Positions 1-9,856 of a stretch of DNA of 64,000 bases are shown here, piece after piece. The notes under the pieces were generated by a model, which was not told the DNA's origin, did not search any database, and saw nothing but the letters and a program-made list of their open reading frames with translations. The stretch comes from Halobacillus litoralis (lineage in GTDB: Bacteria; Bacillota; Bacilli; Bacillales; Halobacillaceae). Every line of letters starts with the position of its first letter. Position 1 is the first letter of the stretch. Position numbers and translations under genes: made by a program. The DNA lies in NCBI RefSeq assembly GCF_020524085.2, contig NZ_CP129016.1, positions 1,234,001 to 1,298,000 on the forward strand, written 5' to 3'.

Positions 1-360
1 ACCAGCCACGTCTTAGAAGAGTTGAAAAATAAATTGAGTGAGGTTCGCTATGAAGAGAATGATGTAATCATTACCGTCAAAGGAAGATCGCTGACCTATG
101 CAGAAACTCAACAAGTGCTGGACTTGATCTACTATTACGGAACCGATTACCCGGCCCATACCTTAGTACAAGTGCTTGCTGGAAAAGCAACCAACAAACT
201 TAGGCAACTCCACCTGCATGAAACACGATGGTTTGGCATCCTTTCCAGTTGGCCTGAAAAACATATTCAAAAACTTTTCAACCAGCTTGAAAAACAAGGA
301 TGGCTTATGAAACAACAAAAAGGCTATTCCATCAGCGACTACGCAGAAGAGGTCATGTAA
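1..360 (+). CDS. C-terminal part of a helicase-like protein (RQC-like winged helix), cut by the window edge
   Basis: The reading frame is open from base 1 to the TAA at 358-360, so this is the last 119 codons of a gene that starts outside the window; the TTG at 22 is not a convincing start because the frame continues upstream. The region around VLAGKATNKLRQLHLHETRW, then WFGILSSW and LFNQLEKQGWL, resembles the RQC winged-helix that ends RecQ and some UvrD-like helicases, where it binds the duplex at the fork. The helicase motor itself would lie to the left and is not visible, so naming the parent protein (RecQ-like or YjcD-like) is inference. Another winged-helix DNA-binding protein is possible. 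A terminator lies downstream at 524-550. Confidence 0.5.
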   Translation, partial: TSHVLEELKNKLSEVRYEENDVIITVKGRSLTYAETQQVLDLIYYYGTDYPAHTLVQVLAGKATNKLRQLHLHETRWFGILSSWPEKHIQKLFNQLEKQGWLMKQQKGYSISDYAEEVM

Positions 361-523
361 TTCTGTTTTGTGAAGGGTAGAGCTTCAGGTCGGCATGCAT
401 ATTCTTGAGTTTGTTTGTGCACCTTAGCGGTTAATGTCACGAAGGTCTCTGCCCCCAGGTACAACATCAGATGAATACCGTAAACGGTTTTTAGCTTCTT
501 CACTAATCACAAATACAAGCATA

Positions 524-550
524 AAGACCTGCTGAAAGGCAGGTCTTATT
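524..550 (+). terminator. Rho-independent terminator after the helicase-like gene
   Basis: Nine-base perfect stem (AAGACCTGC / GCAGGTCTT) with a six-base loop, followed by a short T-rich run. The rest of 361-714 holds no gene that I can support: only this terminator and the promoter with inverted repeat at 561-600. Confidence 0.75.
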
Positions 551-560
551 TAATCGCAGG

Positions 561-600
561 TGTAATGGAAAGCGGTTACTTATGCTATAATGCCATTACA
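561..600 (+). promoter_or_regulatory. Putative extended -10 promoter framed by an 8-bp inverted repeat, upstream of DUF4166-kynA
   Basis: TATAAT at 586-591 is preceded by TG one base upstream (TGCTATAAT), an extended -10; no good -35 is visible. The perfect inverted arms TGTAATGG (561-568) and CCATTACA (593-600) flank the -10, a layout typical of a repressor or MerR/LysR-type operator. The leader to the start at 775 would be about 175 nt. Which regulator binds is unknown; a tryptophan- or kynurenine-responsive one would fit the downstream kynA. Confidence 0.5.
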
Positions 601-774
601 TCCATTAAAGAAAATAGGTTTCTAAATAAAACCATATTCTGTTTTGAATCCGTTCATACCTTTTTTATTAACCCTTTTTAAATAGGGACATTACATAAGC
701 GGCACGGGGCAAACATGATAGAACCATCCATAAAAAACATGGATGGAAACTTGTTTTGGGAGGAGTTTTTTTCC

Positions 775-1419
775 ATGAAATCGATTTTTCATCGAGCACT
801 GGGTGAGCAATTCCATAATCTTCATCCAGAGCTTCAAAAGAAGTACGGATTAACGAGTAAACAAAATCTAATGATCCTTGGACAAGGGAGAATGACTGAA
901 ATCAGAGGGACACATCCATTACTGCGACCTTTCCTTCAGGTGGGAACAAAAGATCATCTTGTGTTTGCAGAACGAGGGAAAGATGTGCCATTCACCCTTG
1001 AGAATTATATCTATGTAGATGAAAGAGGACGAGAGACGATCAGTTGGATTCGAAGGTTTTTCTTCCCTTACTCTATTCGAGGTTTTGATGCAGCAATGCG
1101 ATTCGATGAAGAGAAAGGTTGTATCGTTGATGATCTCGGAAAGACAGGGCTTCTACAAACAGAGCTCGACATCCATGTCACTGCAGAAGGCGGACTTTAT
1201 ATGGAGTCTAAAGCAATGAATCTAGATGGACTCATGTCTATGGCCAATCCGACGACCAGTGTATACGAGCATTATGATGAAGAGGAAGGAGCTTTTCGGG
1301 TGCATGTACACACGGAGCACCCGCTCTTAGGAACGCTTCTCATGTATGAAGGGACAGTCCATACGGAATTTTTACCAATGACTTTTAACAATATACCTGA
1401 ACGCGGCGTCTTAGACTGA
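775..1419 (+). CDS. DUF4166 domain-containing protein
   Basis: I place the start at the ATG at 775 because GGGAGGAG lies nine bases upstream (758-765); the longer frame from 715 has no ribosome site. The 214-residue product opens with [20 protein letters not shown], which matches the start of the DUF4166 family, and keeps the family's beta-rich character to the end. No signal peptide or membrane segment is seen. The family is uncharacterised and I assign no reaction. It sits 13 bp before kynA on the same strand with no terminator between, so the two are probably co-transcribed. Confidence 0.75.
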   Translation: MKSIFHRALGEQFHNLHPELQKKYGLTSKQNLMILGQGRMTEIRGTHPLLRPFLQVGTKDHLVFAERGKDVPFTLENYIYVDERGRETISWIRRFFFPYSIRGFDAAMRFDEEKGCIVDDLGKTGLLQTELDIHVTAEGGLYMESKAMNLDGLMSMANPTTSVYEHYDEEEGAFRVHVHTEHPLLGTLLMYEGTVHTEFLPMTFNNIPERGVLD

Positions 1420-1432
1420 AGGAGGGACAGCA

Positions 1433-2269
1433 GTGACAAATCATAAAAATGATGGAAACGAGAACATTCATACTGATTTTTCAAGCCGGATGACCTATGG
1501 TGAATACTTGAATTTGAATGAACTGCTATCTGCCCAAAATCGGCTATCCTCCCATCATGATGAGATGCTCTTTATTATCATTCATCAAGTCAGTGAACTA
1601 TGGATGAAGTTGACGTTACATGAACTTCAAGCAGCTATAGAAGCCATCAGGGAAGACCAAATGCAGGCGGCTTTTAAGATGCTGGCACGCGTATCCAGCA
1701 TTCAGAAACAGATTATTCAAGCGTGGGATGTACTTTCGACATTGACCCCGTCAGAATATATGGAGTTCCGTGATCATCTTGGACAGGCTTCCGGATTCCA
1801 ATCCTATCAGTACAGAATGATTGAATTTGCACTGGGGTATAAAACCCCTCACGTATTAAAGATCTACGCAAAAGATCCTGATCTGCATCATCGACTTGAT
1901 GGGGCTTATCGTGCACCAAGCCTTTACGATGCTGCCATTGAGAAGTTATCGGATTCTGGTTTTCCGATTTCAGAGAAATTGTTGGACCGCGATTACACAC
2001 AGCTTTATGAAAAGGACTCGAGCGTAGAAGTTGCCTGGACGAATGTCTATAAAGATGTGGAGCAATATTGGGACTTGTACCAATTAGGGGAGAAGCTTGT
2101 TGACATTGAAGACAGTCTCCAGCAATGGCGTTTCCGTCATATGAAAACCGTCGAACGGATCATCGGTCACAAAAAAGGCACGGGCGGATCTTCGGGTGTC
2201 GGCTACTTAAAGAAAGTCCTCGACCACCGCTTCTTTCCCGAACTATGGGACGTCCGCACCAACATCTAG
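1433..2269 (+). CDS. kynA: Tryptophan 2,3-dioxygenase
   Basis: Heme enzyme that opens the indole ring of L-tryptophan to N-formylkynurenine, first step of the kynurenine pathway; cytosolic tetramer in the family. The 278-residue protein has the usual full length. Visible family blocks are [13 protein letters not shown] (about 20-32), [16 protein letters not shown] (42-57), [20 protein letters not shown], and near the end [11 protein letters not shown] with [11 protein letters not shown]. The His of [11 protein letters not shown] (about residue 236) is the expected axial heme ligand. The start is GTG at 1433, served by AAGGAGGG at the end of the preceding gene. The next two pathway genes, kynU and kynB, lie 43 kb away at 44.7-46.6 kb. 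A terminator follows at once. Confidence 0.97.
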   Translation: MTNHKNDGNENIHTDFSSRMTYGEYLNLNELLSAQNRLSSHHDEMLFIIIHQVSELWMKLTLHELQAAIEAIREDQMQAAFKMLARVSSIQKQIIQAWDVLSTLTPSEYMEFRDHLGQASGFQSYQYRMIEFALGYKTPHVLKIYAKDPDLHHRLDGAYRAPSLYDAAIEKLSDSGFPISEKLLDRDYTQLYEKDSSVEVAWTNVYKDVEQYWDLYQLGEKLVDIEDSLQQWRFRHMKTVERIIGHKKGTGGSSGVGYLKKVLDHRFFPELWDVRTNI

Positions 2270-2300
2270 AACTTTCCTTTTGGGAGAGTTCTTTTTTTTA
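2268..2300 (+). terminator. Terminator after kynA
   Basis: Stem GAACTTTCC / GGAGAGTTC (one mismatch) at 2269-2291 with a five-base loop, then a run of eight T. Confidence 0.85.
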
Positions 2301-2310
2301 TGCCGTTTTA

Positions 2311-2560
2311 TGGCAGGATTCTTGAAGGCTCAGTTTCGAGATGTTCTCGGGAATCGCTGCCTGGGTTAAGCGTCAGTGGAGGCTGGGAAGCTACTGAATT
2401 CCTGCGGGGATGACGGAGAGCCTCCTATGGGGTGTGCGGGAAAGTTGAGAACCCGGAAGGCTGAGCCTGAGGAGGCTCAGGGCCCGCCCCATGGAAGCGA
2501 ACCTTTTCCCGAATTGCCTAAAATCACACAGACGCCTCGATACTGAGTATTCCACAATTG
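2311..2560 (-). repeat. Dispersed B-module repeat, diverged single copy (locus 1)
   Basis: GC-rich non-coding block with the end signatures of the repeat family: CAGTTTCGAGATG near 2331 and CCTCGATACTGAGTATTCC near 2536, which are inverted relatives of each other. Inside, GAGGCTGGGAAGCTACT and CCTGAGGAGGCTCAGG match B modules elsewhere but diverged. It is in the orientation of the locus at 61986, opposite to those at 7735, 27259 and 50244. It fills most of the 2300-2685 gap; no gene is seen there. Confidence 0.7.
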
Positions 2561-2685
2561 GGAGCGTTCAAGAAATAGGGGGGTTGTTGAATTAACTTAA
2601 TTTACTGAATATATCGAAGTAATTAAGTCATTGTTACATTTGTGTTACAATAGATTGTGTGACTATGAGATAAAGAGGGAAAATC

Positions 2686-4068
2686 ATGAGACAACCGATT
2701 ATATATACCATTTTGTTTGTTTTGTTGACGGCGTCCGGCTGTTCTTTCATTGCAAATGCTAATGAAGAGTCGGGAGAGAAGACGGGTAATCAGGAAATGT
2801 ATAAAGTGAGTATAGAAACAGATATCAATGAATACGAAGAGTATCACATGACTGCGCATTATCCACAAACACCGAATAACCAAATTGACCAAACTATTAT
2901 AGATTATGTGAATCAGCAGAAAGCTTTGTTTAAACAAGAAAGCTATAAAAGTAAGCAAAAAAATGATGGAAGCCAGTCGCATGAACTGCACATTGATTTT
3001 GAAGTCATTCATCAAAACCAACGTTTTTTTGTTGTGAGGTTTATAGAAACCATGGACCTTGGTGAAGACGGCGTCATGACCAACCAAACCATCATGAATT
3101 TCGATAAGAAAAATGGCAAAGCTTTGTCGCTGGAAGAATTATTCAAAGAAGACATCTATTATGTTGATCGTCTTCACTCCTGGACGAAAGAGAAATTGAT
3201 AGATGCCGGTGAAGAACACTCGAAGATTCTGGATAAGCTTGAGGCTAAACCTGAATTCTACGAAAATATCGCTATGACGGGTGAAGGAGTCCTTGTATTT
3301 TTAGATGATCCAGCTAATGGGGAACCATTTCGTGTGATGATCGAAAAGGATAAAGTATCTAAACTTCTTCGTTCAGAGTACAAAGATGCCATTAAAGAGA
3401 CGCCTGAAGCAACGTCTGATCCCACTACCGAGGATCAGGGAAGCGATATGAAATACCAGGATTTTTCTTTAGAAAACCATCTGCATGAGGAAGGGAAAGA
3501 AGTGGCATTAACCTTCGATGATGGTCCTCATCCGGAAGTGACTAGAAAAATCCTTGATGTACTGGACAAGTATGAAGCGAAAGCCTCTTTCTTCATGATC
3601 GGAAAACGTGTGGGTTACTATCCCGAAGTGACTCAGGAAGTGAGTGAACGCGGGCACGAAATTGGCAACCATACGTGGAATCACCCCCGTTTGAGTCGCT
3701 TGTCTGATGACCAAATCCATCAGCAGATCTCATCGACTCAAACGATTTTGGAACAAGTGACCGGACAGAAGGTAGATTTACTGCGATTACCTTTTGGAAA
3801 CATGCCTTCTGCCAGCTATCAAGGAGAAGGTAATGTTGTTCCGTGGACCATCTATTCTGAAAAATGGGAAGACCTAAAACCGGAAGCGGTAGCTGAAGAT
3901 ATTCTTTCTGAAGTAGAAGATGGTTCCATTATTTTGCTTCATGACCTTCAACTTTCTACAGTGGAAACCGTAGATCTTTTATTGGAAAAACTGACAGCTA
4001 AAGGATATAAAGTCGTTCCTGTCAGTCATTTTAGTGATAAACAAGAAAACCGTTCCGTTTTGGATTAA
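2686..4068 (+). CDS. Lipoprotein polysaccharide deacetylase, PdaC-like (DUF4163/DUF3298-like N part plus NodB domain)
   Basis: Predicted extracellular, membrane-anchored carbohydrate esterase (CE4) that removes acetyl groups from cell-wall glycan. A short signal with lipobox LTASGC (Cys at about 19) makes it a lipoprotein. Residues 40-240 resemble the DUF4163/DUF3298 region found in PdaC of Bacillus subtilis. The NodB domain follows: TFDDGP (about 275-280, catalytic Asp and metal Asp), HTWNHP (about 328, metal His pair), RLPFGN in place of the usual RPPYG, and LLHD near the C-terminus. The retained motifs predict an active enzyme. The start ATG has AAAGAGGGAAA upstream. The gene stands alone; its stop codon lies inside the terminator hairpin. 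Confidence 0.88.
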   Translation: MRQPIIYTILFVLLTASGCSFIANANEESGEKTGNQEMYKVSIETDINEYEEYHMTAHYPQTPNNQIDQTIIDYVNQQKALFKQESYKSKQKNDGSQSHELHIDFEVIHQNQRFFVVRFIETMDLGEDGVMTNQTIMNFDKKNGKALSLEELFKEDIYYVDRLHSWTKEKLIDAGEEHSKILDKLEAKPEFYENIAMTGEGVLVFLDDPANGEPFRVMIEKDKVSKLLRSEYKDAIKETPEATSDPTTEDQGSDMKYQDFSLENHLHEEGKEVALTFDDGPHPEVTRKILDVLDKYEAKASFFMIGKRVGYYPEVTQEVSERGHEIGNHTWNHPRLSRLSDDQIHQQISSTQTILEQVTGQKVDLLRLPFGNMPSASYQGEGNVVPWTIYSEKWEDLKPEAVAEDILSEVEDGSIILLHDLQLSTVETVDLLLEKLTAKGYKVVPVSHFSDKQENRSVLD

Positions 4069-4090
4069 AAACGGAACGGTTTTTATTTTG
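4047..4090. terminator. Bidirectional terminator between the deacetylase gene and metX
   Basis: Arms AAACCGTTCCGTTTT (4047-4061) and AAAACGGAACGGTTT (about 4067-4082) overlap the stop codon of the deacetylase gene, with T runs reading out on either strand. It can also serve the converging metYX transcript. Confidence 0.85.
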
Positions 4091-4122
4091 CTTATACGGG
4101 TGGAAGTGTCATCGACAGGGAA

Positions 4123-5175
4123 TTATTTTAATTGTTCTTCCACCCATTTGCCCCAACGGTCGAACTCTACGAGAAATCCATCATGACCATAGTCGGTGGA
4201 TATGTGATGGTGCTTCCCTTTATTGCAGGAGATAGAGAAGGGGTGGATCAAGGCTTCCGGATAAAGAAGGTCGTGTTCAAAGCTGAAGGTATGAACCTCT
4301 GCTTTGTATTGCTTAGCTGCTTGTGCCCACCCATTTCTTCCTCGTCCGATGTCATGGTTGTTCATCGCCTCTAGAAGATAAAGATAGCTGTTGGCATCAA
4401 AGCGTTCTTTGATCTTATCGCCTTGATAATCCAAATAAGATTGGATTTCATAAGAGGTATCGGCGTGATAGGACCGGTCGAACCTTTTTTCAAATAAGGT
4501 ACTGCTTCTGTACGTGACCATCCCTGTCATCCGGGCAATTTCGAATCCCTTTAGATCTTCATTGGAATGATAGTCTCCATTTCGGAAGTGGGGGTCACTC
4601 TTGATGGCACGAGCACCGATATGATTAAAAGCGATGCCGTAATCACTTAAATAAGGAGTCGCTGCGAGAATGAATAGTTTTTTCATAAAATCAGGGTAAA
4701 GCAGACCCCATTCGTACGTCTGCATACCTCCAAGCGATCCGCCTGCTATCGCATGGACATGAGTGATGTCTAAGCGATGTAAAGCTTTATATTGAGCGTG
4801 GACCATGTCCCGAATGGTAACTGTCGGAAAGGTTTGACGGTATGGTTCGCCTGTGTCTGGATTCATGCTCGCAGGCCCTGTAGATCCGTGACATCCACCA
4901 AGAACATTGAAGGTGATCACTTGATAGCGATTGGTGTCGATGGGACAATCTTCACCGATTAAACCGGCCCACCAGCCACGTTCATCCCTTGAACCGACGG
5001 CGAGCTGGTTGCCCGTTAATGCGTGGCATACGAGGATGACGGGAGCATTTGTCGGCCCGTATCTTTCGTAGGCAAGTTCGACATTCGAAAGTTTCTCACC
5101 AGACTCGAAGGTGAAAGCGCCGATCGATATCGATTGATTGGTTCTTGGGTGGCTGGTGGGGTTTTGTAATGACAT
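4123..5175 (-). CDS. metX: Homoserine O-acetyltransferase
   Basis: Alpha/beta-hydrolase that transfers acetyl from acetyl-CoA to L-homoserine, making the substrate of MetY. Nucleophile elbow GGSLGGMQ (Ser at about 147), a preceding oxyanion region HALTGNQ, the acid in FEHDLLYP and the catalytic His in DYGHDGFL are all visible, so the triad is intact. The product has 350 residues from the ATG at 5175, where AAAGGAG lies ten bases upstream; a GTG at 5199 and an ATG at 5184 are in frame but badly spaced. It directly follows metY, forming a two-gene operon under the SAM riboswitch. Strictly, acetyl versus succinyl specificity is inferred from the MetY partner. Confidence 0.94.
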   Translation of the reverse strand: MSLQNPTSHPRTNQSISIGAFTFESGEKLSNVELAYERYGPTNAPVILVCHALTGNQLAVGSRDERGWWAGLIGEDCPIDTNRYQVITFNVLGGCHGSTGPASMNPDTGEPYRQTFPTVTIRDMVHAQYKALHRLDITHVHAIAGGSLGGMQTYEWGLLYPDFMKKLFILAATPYLSDYGIAFNHIGARAIKSDPHFRNGDYHSNEDLKGFEIARMTGMVTYRSSTLFEKRFDRSYHADTSYEIQSYLDYQGDKIKERFDANSYLYLLEAMNNHDIGRGRNGWAQAAKQYKAEVHTFSFEHDLLYPEALIHPFSISCNKGKHHHISTDYGHDGFLVEFDRWGKWVEEQLK

Positions 5176-5198
5176 GCTTTTCATGCTCCTTTCTTTCA

Positions 5199-6917
<1,719 letters not shown>

Positions 6918-6950
6918 CTAGGGCATCCACTTTGTAGAAGAGGGAAAACG

Positions 6951-6987
6951 AAAAGCCCTCTTCTGTAAGTAAGAAGAGGGCTTTATG
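6951..6987 (-). terminator. metY: Terminator stem of the metYX SAM riboswitch
   Basis: Reading the minus strand, AAAGCCCTCTTCT pairs with AGAAGAGGGCTTT across a short loop and runs into a T-rich stretch. It is the expression platform of the riboswitch immediately upstream. Confidence 0.85.
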
Positions 6988-6997
6988 TATCTCATAC

Positions 6998-7112
6998 CTC
7001 CCCTTATCTTTCAGATCATGTGATCTGTAGGATGTAGCACCTTTTCAAGGTAATACCTTGAAGGTTGCCGGGCGTCGTAGGGCCTAGTCCCTCTGCCGCT
7101 CTCGATAAGAGT
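6998..7112 (-). ncRNA. SAM-I (S-box) riboswitch
   Basis: On the minus strand the leader reads CTCTTATCGAGAG, then GGCAGAGGGACTAGGCCC, then CGACGCCCGGCAACC, then a hairpin, then GGTGCTACATCC and a closing GATAAG that pairs with CTTATC at the 5' end. These are the conserved S-box blocks in order, with the four-way junction and kink-turn. When SAM binds, the downstream terminator at 6951-6987 should form and block metY-metX. Confidence 0.95.
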
Positions 7113-7144
7113 TGTTTTTATTCAATTTTTCTGACTTGTTTGAA

Positions 7145-7173
7145 ATTATAAAGGCGTCTTTTCTCATTGTCAA
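7145..7173 (-). promoter_or_regulatory. Sigma-A promoter of the metYX leader
   Basis: On the minus strand TTGACA (7173-7168) and TATAAT (7150-7145) are separated by exactly 17 bp, a perfect match to the vegetative consensus; the transcript would start about 20 bp before the riboswitch. Confidence 0.93.
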
Positions 7174-7246
7174 ACAATTTTGATACGTTTGAACCCTCCT
7201 AGCTGTGGGAATGGATAATTAAGTCTATGAGATAGGAGTGAAGTTC

Positions 7247-7444
7247 ATGAAACAATATAGTGTTGTACCTAATAAAGATGTAACCGGCTGGTTTGTAAAA
7301 ATTGAAGATGTCGCTCCGACAGATCTTTATGATGAGCGTGATACTGCGGTTGCTAAAGCAGAAGAAATCGCAAAGGAAAACAAACCGAGCAAACTTCAAA
7401 TCTTGGATCAAAACCATGAAGTTGAAGAAGAGCGCACCTACTAA
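7247..7444 (+). CDS. DUF2188 domain-containing small protein
   Basis: The start is the ATG at 7247, six bases after AGGAGTG; the in-frame GTG at 7238 overlaps that site and is less likely. The 65-residue product (MKQYSVVPNKDVTGWFVKIE, then a helix rich in Ala and Glu) matches DUF2188: a beta hairpin with the GW signature followed by a helix. The function is unknown. It is a single gene, divergent from metYX, followed by a strong terminator. Confidence 0.8.
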   Translation: MKQYSVVPNKDVTGWFVKIEDVAPTDLYDERDTAVAKAEEIAKENKPSKLQILDQNHEVEEERTY

Positions 7445-7446
7445 CT

Positions 7447-7473
7447 AAAACTCCCCACCGCGGGAGTTTTTTT
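7447..7473 (+). terminator. Terminator after the DUF2188 gene
   Basis: AACTCCC / GGGAGTT stem around a short GC-rich loop (CACCGC), followed by seven or more T. Confidence 0.85.
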
Positions 7474-7508
7474 ATGTGCAATTATCTATAATCAGTTATT
7501 AAAGTATA

Positions 7509-7716
7509 TGGCAGGATTGTTGAAGGCTCAGTTTCGAGATGTTTGTGTGCGTTTAGGGGCTCCGGGAAACCGTTCGCTTTCCATGGGGCGGGCGGTGAGC
7601 CTCCTCGGACTTCGTCCTGCGGGGTCTCACCTGTCCCACACGTCCCATAGGAGTCTCACCGTTTCCCTCCGCCCCTTGGCCGTATGAGTGTCTCGAAACC
7701 ACTTCTAGAATATGCA
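7509..7716 (+). repeat. Dispersed A-module repeat (locus 2)
   Basis: Non-coding, GC-rich, able to form a long hairpin. Ends CAGTTTCGAGATG (near 7528) and GTCTCGAAACCACTTC (near 7689) are inverted relatives. Internal blocks GAGCCTCCTCGGACT, GGGGTCTCACC and AGGAGTCTCACCG recur in the A modules at 26988, 49908 and 62443. Confidence 0.85.
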
Positions 7717-7734
7717 GTTATTTAGCTTGATACA

Positions 7735-7997
7735 GGGCGCTTTATGCTTATAACAGTAGTATAGTGGAAGACAATCCAAATGGGTAAAGGGGTTCGTTTC
7801 TCACATTCATCGAATGGGGTGGTTGGGAAGCTGCGAGACTCCCGCGGGAATGGATTGGCTGGCTAGACCCCACAGAGCGGAGCTGGAGGAGGCTTGCCGT
7901 CATCCCCGCAGGAAAGCGAGCGGCTTCCCAACCACCCCTAGCGCTTATTATGGCAACGAACCACGGAAACATCTCGAACTGAGTCTCCAACTGAAGG
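7735..7997 (+). repeat. Dispersed B-module repeat (locus 2)
   Basis: Begins with GGCGCTTTATGCTTATAAC, shared with the B modules at 27259 and 50244, and ends ACATCTCGAACTGAGTCTCC. In between, GGTTGGGAAGCTGCGAGACT near 7820 faces its inverse AGCGGCTTCCCAACC near 7919, giving a large imperfect hairpin. An open frame starting at 7814 runs through this repeat into the next gene and is not a valid start. A and B together fill the 7445-8065 gap. Confidence 0.85.
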
Positions 7998-8065
7998 GAG
8001 CTTATCTACAACTGACCACTCTAGAGTTTTCGTGGTACTCCAGTTATGATGGAGGTAAACGATAC

Positions 8066-9304
8066 GTGAAGGTGTGTGCAATCATGAATGCTCATTATGA
8101 TGTCATTATCGTCGGTGCACGTGTAGCCGGCGCAAGTTTAGCTATATTGTTAGGAGAAATGGGGAAGAAGGTCCTCCTTGTTGATAAAGCCAGTTTTCCA
8201 AGTAATACATTATCCACTCATTTTATGTCCCACACAGGATTCTTAGAAAAATTAGGCGTGCTTAAGCAACTCGAAGAGTCGGGTTTGAGAAAAGTAACGA
8301 GAATGAGGACCTATATTGGGAGCAGTTTCGTAGAAGGACCAAGGACGTCCTATACCATCATTCCAAGAAGAGACAAGCTCGACTCCATGCTGATTGATCG
8401 AGCGGTCACTTTCCCATCCGTCCATTTCAAACCCGATACCGCGGCACGAGAATTGATCTGGGAAGAGGAGAAGGTCGTTGGCGTCAGTCTAATAGAAAAA
8501 GGGAGCCCACAAGATTTCTATGCTGATTTGATCGTTGGGGCTGATGGGAAAAACTCGAACATTGCTCATTGGACAGGTGCAGAGAAGTATGAAGAAACCA
8601 AGCCTTTGCGCCCGGTCGTCTACGGGTATTTTGAGGGGGTAGAGCCTTTACCGGAACCTGCTACAGAGATCTTTCTTCATGAAGGTCGAATTGGCTTTGT
8701 TTTTCCAATGGAGCCCAACCGAGACTGCCTGGGCATAGAAATCCATCCAGAAGAATTCAAATCGATGATGAAAAACCCGGAAGAATCGTTTAAACAAACG
8801 TTTGATCAAATGTACGGAATGAAGGAAAGAATGAAAGGTGCCAAGCTTCAAGGGAAGATCATTGGAACACCAGGCATGCCGAACTTTTTCCGAACGGCGT
8901 ATGGTGATGGCTGGGCATTGATCGGAGATGCTGGCCACAGCAAAGACCCGAGTACAGGGTTAGGGATCAATGATGCATTTATGCAGTCATTCTTATTGGC
9001 CGATGCCTGCTTGAAGATCGATGAAGGAGTAACGGTGGATGAAGCAATGGAGGAGTTCGCAAGGAAGAGGGACGAGCAGCTTTTCCCTGGTTTCCAAATG
9101 ACCCTTCATTACATCCAGTCCTTAAGAAAATGGACAGATAATGAATTGGCTTTGTTTCAATCGATGGCAGCAAATCCAATGGTATGGAACAAACTGGTCC
9201 CCAATTTATCCCGTCATTTAGAAAATGATGCTGCAGATTTTCCTCTTCTTCATACAGCGATGCAAATGGAAGCAGAACAGTTCGGATTTAAAAAGGAATC
9301 CTAG
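8066..9304 (+). CDS. FAD-dependent oxidoreductase, aromatic-ring hydroxylase / geranylgeranyl reductase-like
   Basis: Predicted flavoprotein monooxygenase or reductase, substrate unknown. Start: GTG at 8066 with GGAGG ten bases upstream (8051-8055); the ATG at 8084 is the alternative, and the longer frame is repeat sequence. The product has 412 residues. N-terminal Rossmann motif VIIVGARVAGASLA (GxGxxG variant GARVAG) followed by DKASFPS, and the second FAD block WALIGDAGHSKDPSTGLGIN, both typical of the p-hydroxybenzoate hydroxylase fold. No membrane segment is seen. A gene of unknown function follows 36 bp downstream on the same strand, probably in the same transcript. Confidence 0.82.
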   Translation: MKVCAIMNAHYDVIIVGARVAGASLAILLGEMGKKVLLVDKASFPSNTLSTHFMSHTGFLEKLGVLKQLEESGLRKVTRMRTYIGSSFVEGPRTSYTIIPRRDKLDSMLIDRAVTFPSVHFKPDTAARELIWEEEKVVGVSLIEKGSPQDFYADLIVGADGKNSNIAHWTGAEKYEETKPLRPVVYGYFEGVEPLPEPATEIFLHEGRIGFVFPMEPNRDCLGIEIHPEEFKSMMKNPEESFKQTFDQMYGMKERMKGAKLQGKIIGTPGMPNFFRTAYGDGWALIGDAGHSKDPSTGLGINDAFMQSFLLADACLKIDEGVTVDEAMEEFARKRDEQLFPGFQMTLHYIQSLRKWTDNELALFQSMAANPMVWNKLVPNLSRHLENDAADFPLLHTAMQMEAEQFGFKKES

Positions 9305-9340
9305 CGATAAAAGTAGAATGTAGGTAATGAGGTGATCAAG

Positions 9341-9796
9341 ATGGAATGGACGAAAGAAACCGCATTTACAAAATTGCAGGAAATCTATAATGATAAAGTC
9401 ATGCAGGATGAAAAACGGAGAGTTTTCCAACAGGTGCACAACCATTTGCAACAACATCTCGATGATTTGGCTGTCCAATCGGGTTTGAAGGAAAAAGCGC
9501 AGGAACAGCTGAAGTTCTTTAAGGAATATACGTTCATGCCAGGAGACAACTTGTTTCAGTCGATGCGCTACGTGTTCTTAATTGCCCGTGGTGAAAAAGA
9601 AAGAGATCCTGAAGAGACACGTCAGCATTTGAACCGCATCTACCGTTCACTTTACCAGCCGGCAGGGCTTAAAAACCCTTATATTCCTGATTCCTTTTGG
9701 GAAACCCCGCTTGGTGTAGCTTGTTTAGTCGCAGAAGAAGGCGTAGAAGCTGTCTATCCAATTCTCGATGAAGTACTAGAAGCAGAACGTGTATAA
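9341..9796 (+). CDS. Hypothetical protein, helical
   Basis: Not recognised. The 151-residue product (from the ATG at 9341, AGGTGAT upstream; the GTG at 9332 overlaps that site) is acidic and almost all helical, with no signal peptide, membrane segment or Cys cluster. The C-terminal third reads GVACLVAEEGVEAVYPILDE. It lies 36 bp behind the flavoprotein gene and ends at a clear terminator, so the two probably form one operon, which is the only clue to its role. Confidence 0.7.
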   Translation: MEWTKETAFTKLQEIYNDKVMQDEKRRVFQQVHNHLQQHLDDLAVQSGLKEKAQEQLKFFKEYTFMPGDNLFQSMRYVFLIARGEKERDPEETRQHLNRIYRSLYQPAGLKNPYIPDSFWETPLGVACLVAEEGVEAVYPILDEVLEAERV

Positions 9797-9798
9797 CA

Positions 9799-9830
9799 AA
9801 AAGCTCAGGCCAGATGCCTGAGCTTTTTAT
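9799..9830 (+). terminator. Terminator after the flavoprotein operon
   Basis: AAAAGCTCAGGC / GCCTGAGCTTTT, five-base loop, T run; it can also serve the converging tetR-type gene. Confidence 0.87.
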
Positions 9831-9856
9831 ATAACCATAGAATTGGGAGACTCTTT

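Noticed and set aside
424..522. 32-codon minus-strand frame (MLVFVISEEAKNRLRYSSDV...)
   Set aside because: No ribosome site; its start lies against a terminator hairpin. It reads rather like a real protein tail, so it may be a fossil, but I cannot support a gene.
4132..4374. Plus-strand frame opposite metX, and many similar antisense frames
   Set aside because: Shadows of well-recognised genes with no own ribosome site or family similarity.
7814..8065. 84-codon N-terminal extension of the flavoprotein
   Set aside because: It lies wholly in a dispersed repeat; the ribosome site GGAGG at 8051 and the FAD motif place the start at 8066.
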